Positions 1-8,823 of a DNA stretch of 36,648 nucleotides are shown one piece after another; positions within the stretch are counted from its first letter, which is position 1, and every line of letters starts with the position of its first letter. The notes below the pieces were generated by a model, which did no database searches, had not been told where the DNA came from, and worked only from the letters and a program-made list of their open reading frames with translations. Origin of the DNA: an uncultured Alphaproteobacteria bacterium (lineage in GTDB: Bacteria > Pseudomonadota > Alphaproteobacteria > RF32 > CAG-239); assembly GCA_944391375.1 (NCBI GenBank), contig CALXTJ010000008.1:1-36648 (forward strand), in the 5' to 3' direction. The translations under genes were made by a program, and so were the position numbers.

Positions 1-33
1 TAACCAAATGTATTAAAATGAAAGGAGCTAAAA

Positions 34-300
34 ATGCTTACAAAAAAACAACATAAAGCCAGCTTTAAAAGAACTTTTAATGAACTGGCAGCCCAATTAT
101 GGAATTTGCGTCGGGAACAACAAATGACCATTGTTGAGCTTTCCATCGCTTCCAAAGTACCGGTTAGGTTTTTGGAAACTTTTGAAATTAAAGGCTATCC
201 TTTGGCCCTTGGCGAACTGGCAAGCCTGGCCTCGTTTTATGACAAACGCATCAAAATTGAACTCGTGGATGTTGAAGATGACATAAAATCTTTGGCTTAA
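34..300 (+). CDS. Small helix-turn-helix (XRE-like) protein
   Basis: Encodes 88 residues. Residues about 20-75 read as a compact Cro/C1-type helix-turn-helix: an arginine-rich first helix, then a 'MTIVELSIASKVPVRFLETFE' type segment with the alternating hydrophobic pattern of a turn between recognition helices, then 'LGELASLASFYDKRI', which matches the final helices of XRE domains. There is no extra sensor or catalytic domain, so it could be a small DNA-binding regulator or an antitoxin-like protein; no partner toxin is visible downstream. A good ribosome binding site (AAAGGAG at 21-27) precedes the ATG by six bases. The gene ends in front of a convergent terminator hairpin. The promoter lies outside or at the edge of the window. 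The HTH fold is inferred from pattern only and the target is unknown. Confidence 0.75.
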   Translation: MLTKKQHKASFKRTFNELAAQLWNLRREQQMTIVELSIASKVPVRFLETFEIKGYPLALGELASLASFYDKRIKIELVDVEDDIKSLA

Positions 301-316
301 AAAGTATCTATAAATT

Positions 317-349
317 GCGGCACTTCCCTTATCGGAAAGTGCCGCTTTT
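317..349 (+). terminator. Rho-independent terminator between convergent genes
   Basis: GCGGCACTT at 317-325 pairs with AAGTGCCGC at 337-345, followed by TTTT. It lies 16 bases after the stop of the HTH gene and 20 bases beyond the stop of pnp on the other strand. The T-run fits the plus strand best; it may also act weakly on pnp transcripts. Confidence 0.75.
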
Positions 350-369
350 CATAGCTGATAAAAGCTGTT

Positions 370-2484
370 TTATCTCGGCTCGCCGGTTTCCTGATTAACC
401 CGTTTTGCCGAAAGTTTCCATTTACCGCGGTTATCAACACCTAAGCATTTAACCCAAATGGTATCGCCTTCTTTGTAAAAGTCAGAAACGGAAGCAATCC
501 TCTCATCTTTTACTTCGGAAATGTGTACCAAACCTTCGGTAGAACCTACAAAGCGAACAAATGCCCCAAAATCCATAATTTTGGTAATTACGCCTTTGTA
601 AATTTTACCTTCCTCCGGCACCGCCACAATATCTGAAATAATTTTTTGAGCAGCTTCGCCGTTTTCGGTGTTGGCAGCGGCAATTTGAACTATACCGTCA
701 TCGGAAATATCAATTTTGGTATTGGTTTTTTCAATAATTTCCCTGATAACCTTACCGCCTGAACCGATAACTTCACGAATTTTATCAACCGGAATCTTCA
801 TGGTGATAATACGCGGAGCCAACGGTGATACATGATCACGCGGAGCGGCAATGGCTTTGGCCATTTCGCCTAAAATATGAATACGACCTTCATGTGCCTG
901 AGCCAAAGCGTTTTTCATAATCTCTTTGGTAATGGAGGTAATTTTAATATCCATCTGCAAAGCGGTTACACCGTCTTTAGTACCGGCAACCTTAAAGTCC
1001 ATATCACCCAAGTGATCTTCATCACCCAAAATATCGGTCAAAATGGCAACACGACCGTCATCTTCTTTAATCAAGCCCATGGCAATACCGGCAACCGGCT
1101 TTTTCATCGGCACACCGGCCGCTTCCAAAGACAATGTCGTACCGCAAACCGTTGCCATTGAAGATGAACCGTTAGATTCCATAATATCGGAAACAACTCT
1201 CAATGAATAAGGGAATTTTTCCTTATCTTTGGGCAACATCGGATGAATGGCACGCCATGCCAATTTACCATGGCCGATTTCACGACGACCGGGCGTTCCC
1301 AAACGACCGCATTCGCCAACCGAGAAAGGCGGGAAGTTATAATACAACATAAAGTCTTGCTTATATTCATTCATCAACCCGTCTACAATTTGAGCATCAT
1401 CTTCGGTACCCAAAGTAGTAACAACCAACGCCTGAGTTTCGCCTCTGGTAAACAAAGCCGAACCGTGAGTGGTGGGCAACACATCAACTTCGCAACTTAT
1501 CGGACGAACGGTTCTGGTATCGCGTCCGTCAATGCGTTTGCCGGTAGAAAGTACCTTTTCACGCATAACTTTGTGCATAATGTGCTCAATAACATCACCG
1601 ATATAACGAACTTCCAACTCATTTTCAGGATCAATTCCGGCTTTAATTTCTTCGGCCAACTGTCCTAAAGTGGTAGACCTCTGTTGTTTATCAACTTCAT
1701 TAAAAGCTTCTTCGTATTTTTTGGCATAATCTTTTTCAATACGAGCGTACAATTCATCAAACTCCGGCGGGAATTTCGGTTCTTCCCAAGCGGGTTTTCC
1801 GGCCTGTTTTTTCAGTTCGTTAATCATGTTAATAACCGGTTGGAAGCTTTCAAAACCGAACATTACGGCACCTAACATGGTTTCCTCGGACAATTCGTTA
1901 GCTTCCGATTCTACCATCAAAACACCTTCCGAAGTACCGGCAACCGCCAATTCCAATTCCGAAGTTTTGGCTTCTTCAATAGTCGGGTTTAAAATATACT
2001 GTCCGTCCTTATAACCGATTTTAGCCGCCCCGATAGGACCTAAAAACGGAATACCGGAAATAGCCAGTGCGGCCGAAGCGGCAATCATGGCTACAACATC
2101 GGAATCGTTTTTCTGATCATGAGCCAAAGTGGTACAAATAATTTGAACTTCATTTTTGAAAGCATCCGGAAACAACGGACGAATAGGTCTGTCAATCAAA
2201 CGCGAGATTAAAATTTCTCTTTCCGAAGGTTTGCCTTCTCTTTTTACAAAGCCGCCCGGAATTTTACCGGTGGCATAGTATTTTTCCTGATAATTAACGG
2301 TCAAAGGAAAAAAATCCTGATCGGCTTTAACTTCCTTAGCGGCAACAACCGTGGCAACAACGACTGTTTCTCCATAAGTTGCAACAACGGCACCGGTTGC
2401 CTGCCGGGCTACTTTTCCTGTTTCCAAAACCAGTTTACGACCGCCCCAATCCATTTCTTGGCGGAATTGTTTAAAATCAATCAT
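370..2484 (-). CDS. pnp: Polyribonucleotide nucleotidyltransferase (PNPase)
   Basis: Encodes a 704-residue PNPase, a phosphorolytic 3'-5' exoribonuclease of mRNA decay that often sits in the degradosome. Two RNase PH domains are visible: the first contains '[15 protein letters not shown]', the second contains '[20 protein letters not shown]' and the metal-site segment 'DMDFKVAGT'. They are followed by a KH domain with the GxxG loop 'IGSGGKVI' and a C-terminal S1 domain ('[20 protein letters not shown]'). Length is normal for the family. I chose the ATG at 2484 rather than an in-frame TTG/ATG 13 codons upstream, because AAAGGTAG lies eight bases before it and family members begin near 'MIDFKQF'. 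It follows rpsO, the classical rpsO-pnp arrangement. A hairpin in the gap could be a terminator or a processing site. Confidence 0.97.
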   Translation of the reverse strand: MIDFKQFRQEMDWGGRKLVLETGKVARQATGAVVATYGETVVVATVVAAKEVKADQDFFPLTVNYQEKYYATGKIPGGFVKREGKPSEREILISRLIDRPIRPLFPDAFKNEVQIICTTLAHDQKNDSDVVAMIAASAALAISGIPFLGPIGAAKIGYKDGQYILNPTIEEAKTSELELAVAGTSEGVLMVESEANELSEETMLGAVMFGFESFQPVINMINELKKQAGKPAWEEPKFPPEFDELYARIEKDYAKKYEEAFNEVDKQQRSTTLGQLAEEIKAGIDPENELEVRYIGDVIEHIMHKVMREKVLSTGKRIDGRDTRTVRPISCEVDVLPTTHGSALFTRGETQALVVTTLGTEDDAQIVDGLMNEYKQDFMLYYNFPPFSVGECGRLGTPGRREIGHGKLAWRAIHPMLPKDKEKFPYSLRVVSDIMESNGSSSMATVCGTTLSLEAAGVPMKKPVAGIAMGLIKEDDGRVAILTDILGDEDHLGDMDFKVAGTKDGVTALQMDIKITSITKEIMKNALAQAHEGRIHILGEMAKAIAAPRDHVSPLAPRIITMKIPVDKIREVIGSGGKVIREIIEKTNTKIDISDDGIVQIAAANTENGEAAQKIISDIVAVPEEGKIYKGVITKIMDFGAFVRFVGSTEGLVHISEVKDERIASVSDFYKEGDTIWVKCLGVDNRGKWKLSAKRVNQETGEPR

Positions 2485-2547
2485 ATTTTCTACCTTTCTT
2501 TTCCTTTTTCCTATAAACCTCACCTGAAAAAATTTCAGGATTTTATA

Positions 2548-2576
2548 AAACTGCGGAGCCCCATGCCCCGCAGTTT
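2548..2576 (-). terminator. Hairpin between rpsO and pnp (attenuator or processing site)
   Basis: AAACTGCGG (2548-2556) and CCGCAGTTT (2568-2576) form a nine-bp stem just after rpsO and before pnp. Read on the minus strand it is followed by only a short T-run and then TATAAAA, so it may be a partial terminator. In enterobacteria the rpsO-pnp spacer holds both a terminator and an RNase III site used for pnp autoregulation; whether that applies here is inference. Confidence 0.55.
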
Positions 2577-2591
2577 CCGACTTGTATAAAA

Positions 2592-2861
2592 TTACTTACG
2601 CAAATCTAACTTTTTAATTAAATCTTGATATCTGTCTTCACTCTTGCTTCTTAAGTGATCCAACAAGTGACGACGACGACTTACCATTTTCATCAGGCCC
2701 AAACGGGAGTGTAAGTCTTTTTTGTGAACATTGAAGTGTTCAATCAAAGAGTTAATACGATATGTCCAAATAGCAATTTGAACTTCCGGAGAACCTGTAT
2801 CACCGGGTTTTGTACCGTACTGAGCAATCAATTCTTGCTTTTTTTCATTAGAAATCGACAT
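2592..2861 (-). CDS. rpsO: 30S ribosomal protein S15
   Basis: Encodes 89 residues with the complete S15 sequence: '[17 protein letters not shown]' near the start and '[19 protein letters not shown]' in the rRNA-binding helices. S15 binds the central domain of 16S rRNA as a primary assembly protein. The ATG at 2861 is used because AAGGAAAA sits at normal spacing and the protein then starts 'MSISNEKK', like its homologues; an ATG six codons earlier would overlap the truB stop. It lies 17 bases after truB and before pnp, the conserved truB-rpsO-pnp order. Confidence 0.98.
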   Translation of the reverse strand: MSISNEKKQELIAQYGTKPGDTGSPEVQIAIWTYRINSLIEHFNVHKKDLHSRLGLMKMVSRRRHLLDHLRSKSEDRYQDLIKKLDLRK

Positions 2862-2878
2862 CTTTATTTTCCTTTTCA

Positions 2879-3787
2879 TTATAAGTTAAAAACACGAACC
2901 GGTGAAATTTTGGATTGCTCCACATTCACCACCGCCACCAAACAATCAAGATACATAGCCGCCGCAAGCCCTCCGATAAGATTGCTCGTATCATACGGCT
3001 TCGGCGAAATTTTCTGACCTTGTTTTAATTTGGCAGCATCCTCTTGCGAAACGGCAATCACCGCGATGTCGCGCAGTGATGTCTCTATCGGCAAGAGTAA
3101 CTCTCGTCGCTTACCTTCATACACCATATTTTTTACATTTTCCAGTAAAATCGTATCCGCAAGCGAAAATATTGCACATTTCGTACGCCTTAACTCCGTC
3201 AAATGCCCGACCGTGCCGAGCTTTAAGGCAATATCTTTACCCAAAGTCCTAACATAAGTTCCCTTAGAGCATCCCACCTTAAACCGAAAACTTTTTTGAT
3301 TTATCTGTTCTAACAGCTCTAAATAATATATTTCAACTTCACGCGGCGGAATATTTACCTCTTTGCCGGCCCTGGCCAAGGCATACGCCCGCTTTCCGTT
3401 GATTTTTATAGCCGAATACATCGGCGGGACTTGAGTAATTTTACCGATAAATTGCGGCAAAACGCTTAAAATTTGCTCTTTATTCGGAATAAAATCCGAT
3501 TCGCTTATAACTTCTCCTTCAACATCATCGGTATTGGTAGAAGCCCCGAAGCTTAAAACAAACTCATATTCTTTTTTACCGTCGGTTACAAAAGGTATTA
3601 ACTTGGTAGCCTCACCAAAGGCAATCGGCAACACTCCCGTGGCAAAAGGATCTAAAGTTCCGGCATGACCGTTCTTGTTGGCATTTAAAAGCCTGCGGGT
3701 AACATTTACCACATCGGTTGAACCCATACCTTGGGGTTTATCAATAATCAGCCAACCGTTAATATCCTCATGCTTGGTGCGTTTCAT
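2879..3787 (-). CDS. truB: tRNA pseudouridine(55) synthase
   Basis: Encodes 302 residues. It makes the universal pseudouridine 55 in the T-loop of elongator tRNAs. The catalytic aspartate is D46 in the motif '[14 protein letters not shown]'. The family blocks '[11 protein letters not shown]', '[19 protein letters not shown]' and '[10 protein letters not shown]' are present. A C-terminal PUA-like tail ('[10 protein letters not shown]' type region) runs to residue 302. The ATG at 3787 starts three bases after the stop of the ZIP transporter gene, which suggests translational coupling; the preceding TTG is a less likely start. It sits in the conserved truB-rpsO-pnp cluster. Confidence 0.96.
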   Translation of the reverse strand: MKRTKHEDINGWLIIDKPQGMGSTDVVNVTRRLLNANKNGHAGTLDPFATGVLPIAFGEATKLIPFVTDGKKEYEFVLSFGASTNTDDVEGEVISESDFIPNKEQILSVLPQFIGKITQVPPMYSAIKINGKRAYALARAGKEVNIPPREVEIYYLELLEQINQKSFRFKVGCSKGTYVRTLGKDIALKLGTVGHLTELRRTKCAIFSLADTILLENVKNMVYEGKRRELLLPIETSLRDIAVIAVSQEDAAKLKQGQKISPKPYDTSNLIGGLAAAMYLDCLVAVVNVEQSKISPVRVFNL

Positions 3788-3790
3788 CAA

Positions 3791-4579
3791 TTATTCCAAT
3801 ACCATAAACAGATAAGTCATGATAATAAAACCTGAAAATACGGCAAAGGCCGAAGTTGAAGTTTGCTTATAACCGTAAGTTTCGGGCAATATTTCGTTTA
3901 TGACTACAAACAACAAAGTACCGCCGGCAATTGCCATGGCAAACGGTATTAAAAACGGTCCCGTACCGATTAACAGCAATCCTAAAATTGCCCCCAGCGG
4001 CTGTAAAAAGCCGATAACGCAAGCTGTTAGAGCTGCTTTTAATTTGCTTTGTCCGGCACCGACCAAAGAAATGGCCATAGTTAAACCTTCGGGGATGTTG
4101 TGAAGGGCAATACCCAATACCAAGCTGGTCGGATTAACCAAATTTTCGGCACCGTATGCAACGCCTACCGCTAAACCTTCGGGAAGTTTATGTAACGAGA
4201 TGGCAATAATAAACAGCCAGGCTTTTTTTAAGCTGAACATCGGACCGTGATGCCCCATGTTGTTATGTTCATGCGGCAATAAATCATTTAATAGCCAGAC
4301 CAAACCGACACCGAAAAATACCGCCAAGCAGTACCAAAAAGAGCCGACATGCACATCTTTACTGAGTTTTAAAATCTCTTCCATGGATGGTACTAAAAGA
4401 GCAAAAAACGAGGCCGCCAACATCACCCCTGCGGCAATGTTGAGCATTAAGTTAATATTGTCTTTGGTATAACGCTTTTTCAAAAAAATGGTAAAACCGC
4501 CTATACCCGTAAACAATCCGGCAACAAGTGCTGCCAAAAGTCCGTTTATAACCGCCGGATTACTAAATATACTAAGCAT
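3791..4579 (-). CDS. ZIP-family divalent metal transporter (ZupT-like)
   Basis: Encodes 262 residues with about eight membrane helices. The two signature metal-binding helices are clear: 'SLHKLPEGLAVGVAYG' (HxxPEG) and 'ALHNIPEGLTMAISL' (HNxPEG), as in ZupT and GufA proteins that import zinc, iron and other divalent cations. A His-rich cytoplasmic loop ('LPHEHNNMGHHGP') sits where ZIP proteins carry their metal loop. The start is set at the ATG at 4579: AGAGG lies nine bases upstream, while the ATG at 4588 would have the same AGAGG directly against it. The gene overlaps the upstream nucleoside-hydrolase-like gene by eight bases, so it belongs to the gat-to-pnp train. Substrate metal cannot be told from sequence. 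Confidence 0.9.
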   Translation of the reverse strand: MLSIFSNPAVINGLLAALVAGLFTGIGGFTIFLKKRYTKDNINLMLNIAAGVMLAASFFALLVPSMEEILKLSKDVHVGSFWYCLAVFFGVGLVWLLNDLLPHEHNNMGHHGPMFSLKKAWLFIIAISLHKLPEGLAVGVAYGAENLVNPTSLVLGIALHNIPEGLTMAISLVGAGQSKLKAALTACVIGFLQPLGAILGLLLIGTGPFLIPFAMAIAGGTLLFVVINEILPETYGYKQTSTSAFAVFSGFIIMTYLFMVLE

Positions 4580-5540
4580 TTTCCACATCCTCTTTCTTGC
4601 GAGTTAATTGCGAAAGCGTAATTTTTTGCGGGGTGAATTTTTCTTTAAATATCTCCGTAAATTTCTCTCTCATCAATTGGGCATCTTCCACTTTAGCAAA
4701 AAACACATTACCCTCAAAACCTTCTTCTTTTACAAAATTACCTCCGGCTCTTTTAAATTCGCCGTCGGCTGTTGCCAAAGCCGATAACATATCATACTGC
4801 ATGGAAACGGGATTATCATTTTTGGCTTGCAACAACTGATTAACGAGCGGATTTTTGACCTTGGGAACAATATCTAAAAACTCATATCCCATTTTCATAT
4901 CTTTAACGCTTTGCGGCGGAACTATCACCAAACGCACATCTTTGCTTTGAGCATAGGCAAAAACCTGCTCAGCCGCCGCCAAAGAGGAAAAATTAAAACT
5001 CTGCGGATTGGGCAGATAATAACCGTTTTCAGCCTTTGTGTCGGCAACATCGCCCATAACCACGATTTTTTTAACTTTTTTCTTAACCACATCTTCGGTA
5101 GATTGCATAAACTTGGCAAAATCGGCAAACGGAGCATTAAGTAAAATAACGATTCGCTTATCCTTTACCGATTTAAAATACTCCTGAATAAAAGTCATAC
5201 CGCTTCGCAAAATGGCGGCTCCATTTTGTTCAAACAAAAGTGAAAATTCATTTTCGGGATAATTGTTTTCAACTTCCGGATTTTGCACTTCATAATCACC
5301 GCCCGGCACTACGCGGGTAAACGGCAATCCGGCAAAGCTTAAGGCTCCTTTGGCATATAACGCCCGCCGCCGTCTGATTGCAAACAAACCGCTTTCGGTA
5401 ATTACACCCCGCAAGTTTATTTGCTTTTTATCGGCCAAATAAGCCAAAACCGGCAGTGCGGCCAAATCATCAAAGTAACCGTTGTTAATGTCGGTAAACA
5501 ACAGCACTTCGGGAATAATGCGTTCTTTTTTCTTTGCCAT
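4572..5540 (-). CDS. Nucleoside-hydrolase-like protein (IUNH superfamily, divergent)
   Basis: Encodes 322 residues. The overall plan matches inosine/uridine-preferring nucleoside hydrolases: an N-terminal acidic calcium-site segment 'FTDINNGYFDDLAALPVLAYL', a middle strand and loop 'RIVILLNAPFADFAKFM' where the family has its 'GPLTNLA' block, then 'KIVVMGDV' and 'GYYLPNPQSFNFSSLAAAEQVF', corresponding to the substrate-loop 'N..DP.AA' region. The acidic motif has one extra residue and an Asn where DxDxxxDD has Asp, so catalysis is not assured. No signal peptide is seen. It lies between gatB (one-base gap) and the ZIP transporter (eight-base overlap). Superfamily call fairly confident; activity unknown. 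It could be a nucleotide-salvage hydrolase or a non-catalytic relative. Confidence 0.6.
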   Translation of the reverse strand: MAKKKERIIPEVLLFTDINNGYFDDLAALPVLAYLADKKQINLRGVITESGLFAIRRRRALYAKGALSFAGLPFTRVVPGGDYEVQNPEVENNYPENEFSLLFEQNGAAILRSGMTFIQEYFKSVKDKRIVILLNAPFADFAKFMQSTEDVVKKKVKKIVVMGDVADTKAENGYYLPNPQSFNFSSLAAAEQVFAYAQSKDVRLVIVPPQSVKDMKMGYEFLDIVPKVKNPLVNQLLQAKNDNPVSMQYDMLSALATADGEFKRAGGNFVKEEGFEGNVFFAKVEDAQLMREKFTEIFKEKFTPQKITLSQLTRKKEDVENA

Positions 5541-5541
5541 T

Positions 5542-6999
5542 TTAGCCCAGTTTTTGTTTTAAAAGTTGATTAACTATCGCCGGATTCGCCGTACCTTTGG
5601 ACTGCTTCATAACCTGCCCCACAAACCAGCCCAACAAATTATTTTTACCGCCCTTATAGGCTGCAACATTGTCGGGATTATTTTGTAAAACTTCATCAAC
5701 AATCGCCTCAATTGCCGAAGTATCGGTAACCTGTTTCCAACCTTTTTCTTCAACAATGGCTTCCGGTTCTTGCGAAGTTTCGGCCATAATTGCAAACACA
5801 TCTTTAGCCGTTTTGCCGTTTATGATGTTTTTGCTGATTAAGTCAACCAAACGGCCTAATTTATCGGCCGAAATCGGACTTTTTTCCAAAGGCAGTTTTT
5901 TGGCATTCAACATGGCAAAAAAGTCGCCCATAATCCAGTTGGCCACCTTTTTGGCATCGCGTCCCTTGGCGGCTTTTTCAAAAAAGTCGGCAGTTTCTTT
6001 GTTTTCACACAAAACCGAGGCGTCATAGGGAGTAAGACCAAGTTCTTTAACAAAGCGAGCTTTCTTGGCATCAGGCAACTCCACCATATTCTTTTTAATA
6101 TCCTCAATAAAGGCATCATCTAACACCAACGGCGGTAAATCAGGCTCCGGAAAATACCGATAATCATCGGAAAATTCTTTAAATCGCAAAAATTTGGTTT
6201 CACCGGTAGTCGGATTAAAACGACAAGTTTGTTGTTTTAAGTTTTCGCCTTTTTCATAAAGCTCAACCTGACGCTTTGCTTCATATTCTACCGCCTGCAT
6301 GGCAAACTTAACCGAATTTACATTTTTAACTTCGGCTCTTTCCCGCAATTCATTACTGCCTAACGGCCGCACCGAAATACTGGCATCGCAACGCATGGAG
6401 CCTTCATCCATATTACCGTCGCAAGTACCCAAATATCTGACGATTGAACGCAGTTTTTTCAAAAAAGCTCCAACCTCTTCGGGAGAACGAAAATCAGGTT
6501 TGGTAACAATTTCCATCAACCCCACTCCGCACCGATTAAAATCTATATAACTTTTTTTCGGATTGATATCATGAATTGACTTGGCGGCATCTTGTTCAAT
6601 GTGCATTCTTTCAATTCTGATATCCTTGGAAGTTCCGTCGCTTAAATCAACGGTAATTTTACCCTCACCGACAATCGGATACTCAAACTGCGTAATCTGG
6701 TAACCTTGCGGAGAGTCGGCATAGAAATAATTTTTACGCGAAAATACCGAATATTTATTGATAACGGCATTTAAGCCTAAGCCGGTTTTTACGGCCTGCC
6801 GGACACACTCTTTATTTAAAACCGGAAGCATACCGGGCATTCCGGCATCAATAAACGAAACATTAACATTGGCATCATCACCAAACTCGGTAGAAGCCCC
6901 GCTGAATATTTTAGACTTTGAAACAATCTGACAGTGAATTTCCAAACCACAGACCAGTTCCCATTTTCCTTTCGGAGTTTCAATAATAAAATCTGCCAT
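5542..6999 (-). CDS. gatB: Asp-tRNA(Asn)/Glu-tRNA(Gln) amidotransferase subunit B
   Basis: Encodes 485 residues, the normal length for GatB. GatB binds the mischarged tRNA and phosphorylates its side-chain carboxylate before amidation. Visible family blocks are 'WELVCGLEIHCQI' at the start, 'GMPGMLPVLN', 'KNYFYADSPQGYQITQF', 'HIEQDAAKS' and 'YRYFPEPDLPP', followed by the C-terminal YqeY/tail domain ('KGTANPAIVNQLLKQKLG') that grips the tRNA. AAAGGAT lies at good spacing before the ATG. It begins two bases after the stop of gatA, giving gatC-gatA-gatB in order on one transcript. Confidence 0.98.
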   Translation of the reverse strand: MADFIIETPKGKWELVCGLEIHCQIVSKSKIFSGASTEFGDDANVNVSFIDAGMPGMLPVLNKECVRQAVKTGLGLNAVINKYSVFSRKNYFYADSPQGYQITQFEYPIVGEGKITVDLSDGTSKDIRIERMHIEQDAAKSIHDINPKKSYIDFNRCGVGLMEIVTKPDFRSPEEVGAFLKKLRSIVRYLGTCDGNMDEGSMRCDASISVRPLGSNELRERAEVKNVNSVKFAMQAVEYEAKRQVELYEKGENLKQQTCRFNPTTGETKFLRFKEFSDDYRYFPEPDLPPLVLDDAFIEDIKKNMVELPDAKKARFVKELGLTPYDASVLCENKETADFFEKAAKGRDAKKVANWIMGDFFAMLNAKKLPLEKSPISADKLGRLVDLISKNIINGKTAKDVFAIMAETSQEPEAIVEEKGWKQVTDTSAIEAIVDEVLQNNPDNVAAYKGGKNNLLGWFVGQVMKQSKGTANPAIVNQLLKQKLG

Positions 7000-7001
7000 T
7001 G

Positions 7002-8456
7002 TTATATCCTTTTAAAAGCTGCATCTTGTTCCAACGCATAAGCGGTTTTAAATACGGTTTCTTCATCAAAAGCCTTACCGATAAGCTGCATACCCAAAGG
7101 CAGTCCGTTTGCAGACAGACCGATAGGCAAGCTCAAAGCCGGTAGCCCCGCCAAACTTACCGAAACCGTAAACACATCGTTTAAGTACATATTGATAGGA
7201 TTTTCAATCATGCTTTTATCGCCTATCGGGAAAGCACTGACAGGTGAAGTCGGGGTTAAAATTACATCACATTTTTCAAAAGCATTTTTAAAATCGTTTT
7301 GAATAAGGCGGCGAACCTTTTGGGCTTTTACATAGTAAGCATCATAGTAACCTGCCGAAAGCACATAAGTTCCGACCATAATACGGCGTTTAACCTCTTT
7401 ACCGAAACCTTGAGTACGGGTATTGATGTATAAATCATCAAGATGAGCTCCGTCAACCCGCTGGCCGAAACGCACTCCGTCGTATCTGGCTAAATTGGAC
7501 GAAGCCTCAGCCGGAGCAATAATATAATAAACCGGCAGAGCGTATTTGGTATGCGGCAGAGAGATATCAATAATTTCGGCACCTCTGGCTTTGAGCATGT
7601 CAACAGCCGCATCCCAAGCTTTTTCAACATCTTTATTTAAGCCTTGAGGACGATATTCGTTAGGGATGCCTATTTTTAAGCCTTTAACATCTTGGCCCAA
7701 AACTTTGGTAAAATCGGGAACAGCCTTGCGTGATGAGGTGGAATCTTTTTCATCATGGCCGGCCATAACCTTTAACAACAAGGCACAATCTTTAACATCT
7801 TTGGCCATAGGTCCGGCCTGATCCAAAGACGAAGCAAAGGCCATAATGCCATATCTGGAGCAACGACCGTAAGTCGGTTTAATGCCGGTAATACCGCAAA
7901 AAGCCGCCGGCTGACGAATTGAACCGCCGGTATCGGTACCGGTAGCGGCAGCACACATTTTGGCAGCCACGGCCGCAGCCGAACCGCCCGAAGAACCGCC
8001 GGGCACTAAATTAACATCTTTACTCCACGGATTAACTACCGGACCGAAACAACTGGTTTCATTACTTCCGCCCATGGCAAACTCATCCATATTAAGCTTG
8101 CCCAAAAAGCCTACGCCGGCATTAAGTAAATTTTGCGTTACCGTGGATTCGCATTGCGGTATAAAATTATCTATAATATGCGAACAAGCCGTTGTTCTGA
8201 TACCTTTGGTACAAAACAAATCTTTAATGCCCATCGGAACACCTTCCAACGCCCGCTCTGTTCCCTTGGCATAATTTTCATCAGCAACTTTGGCAGCCTG
8301 CAAAGCCACCTCGGGAGTTTCCAAAACATAGGCATTATATTTACGGCCTTCTTCGGTTTTTTTAATGTAAGCTTTAGTTAATTCTTCGGCACTGATTTTT
8401 TTACTTTTCATGGCCGACAAAGCTTCGGCAATAGTTAAATCTGTTAAATCGGTCAT
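7002..8456 (-). CDS. gatA: Asp-tRNA(Asn)/Glu-tRNA(Gln) amidotransferase subunit A
   Basis: Encodes about 484 residues of the amidase subunit that releases ammonia from glutamine for transfer by GatB. The amidase-signature Ser-cisSer-Lys triad can be read: Lys in '[14 protein letters not shown]', cis-Ser in '[14 protein letters not shown]', and nucleophile Ser in '[16 protein letters not shown]'. Two adjacent ATGs exist (8459 and 8456). GGAG lies four and seven bases upstream of them respectively, so the second is slightly favoured; the longer reading that extends back into gatC is unlikely. It follows gatC by four bases. Confidence 0.97.
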   Translation of the reverse strand: MTDLTDLTIAEALSAMKSKKISAEELTKAYIKKTEEGRKYNAYVLETPEVALQAAKVADENYAKGTERALEGVPMGIKDLFCTKGIRTTACSHIIDNFIPQCESTVTQNLLNAGVGFLGKLNMDEFAMGGSNETSCFGPVVNPWSKDVNLVPGGSSGGSAAAVAAKMCAAATGTDTGGSIRQPAAFCGITGIKPTYGRCSRYGIMAFASSLDQAGPMAKDVKDCALLLKVMAGHDEKDSTSSRKAVPDFTKVLGQDVKGLKIGIPNEYRPQGLNKDVEKAWDAAVDMLKARGAEIIDISLPHTKYALPVYYIIAPAEASSNLARYDGVRFGQRVDGAHLDDLYINTRTQGFGKEVKRRIMVGTYVLSAGYYDAYYVKAQKVRRLIQNDFKNAFEKCDVILTPTSPVSAFPIGDKSMIENPINMYLNDVFTVSVSLAGLPALSLPIGLSANGLPLGMQLIGKAFDEETVFKTAYALEQDAAFKRI

Positions 8457-8460
8457 CATC

Positions 8461-8748
8461 TTACTCCACAACTTTCGGAACTGCAAAATAACCAAACTCG
8501 CTCTCCGGAGCATTGGCTAAAATTTTATCTTTAATATTGCCGTCGGTAACTTCATCTTCACGACATACCAGATGTTCCTCATTAACCGATACCAAGGGTT
8601 CCACCCCTTGTGTTTCAACTTCATTCAGTTGTTCAATCCATTTCAAAATTTTATTAAACTCATCTTTGGTTGCCTCAACCTTATCCTCATCAACTTTTAA
8701 CTTTGCCAAGAGAGCAACCTTTTGTACTGTTTTACTGTCTACTGCCAT
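8461..8748 (-). CDS. gatC: Asp-tRNA(Asn)/Glu-tRNA(Gln) amidotransferase subunit C
   Basis: Encodes 95 residues. GatC wraps around GatA and stabilises the GatCAB complex. Typical features are the N-terminal helix '[16 protein letters not shown]', the '[19 protein letters not shown]' block, and the C-terminal 'FAVPKVVE' ending. The ATG at 8748 gives 'MAVDSKTV', the usual GatC beginning, with AAAAGGTG eight bases upstream; an ATG six codons earlier has no ribosome binding site. It is the first gene of the gat train. The 75-base gap to sppA holds a weak promoter-like pair (TTGCAA 8804-8809 and TTACAA 8782-8787 on the minus strand, spacer 16), which is only suggestive. Confidence 0.95.
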   Translation of the reverse strand: MAVDSKTVQKVALLAKLKVDEDKVEATKDEFNKILKWIEQLNEVETQGVEPLVSVNEEHLVCREDEVTDGNIKDKILANAPESEFGYFAVPKVVE

Positions 8749-8823
8749 AATCAAACACCTTTTCAAATCAAACTTTTGTTGTTGTAACAGTCTGTTATTT
8801 ATTTTGCAAGCATTAAATAAAAA

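Noticed and set aside
877..2014. Plus-strand frames of 60-140 codons inside pnp
   Set aside because: They are antisense shadows of a well-conserved gene and lack ribosome binding sites and family features.
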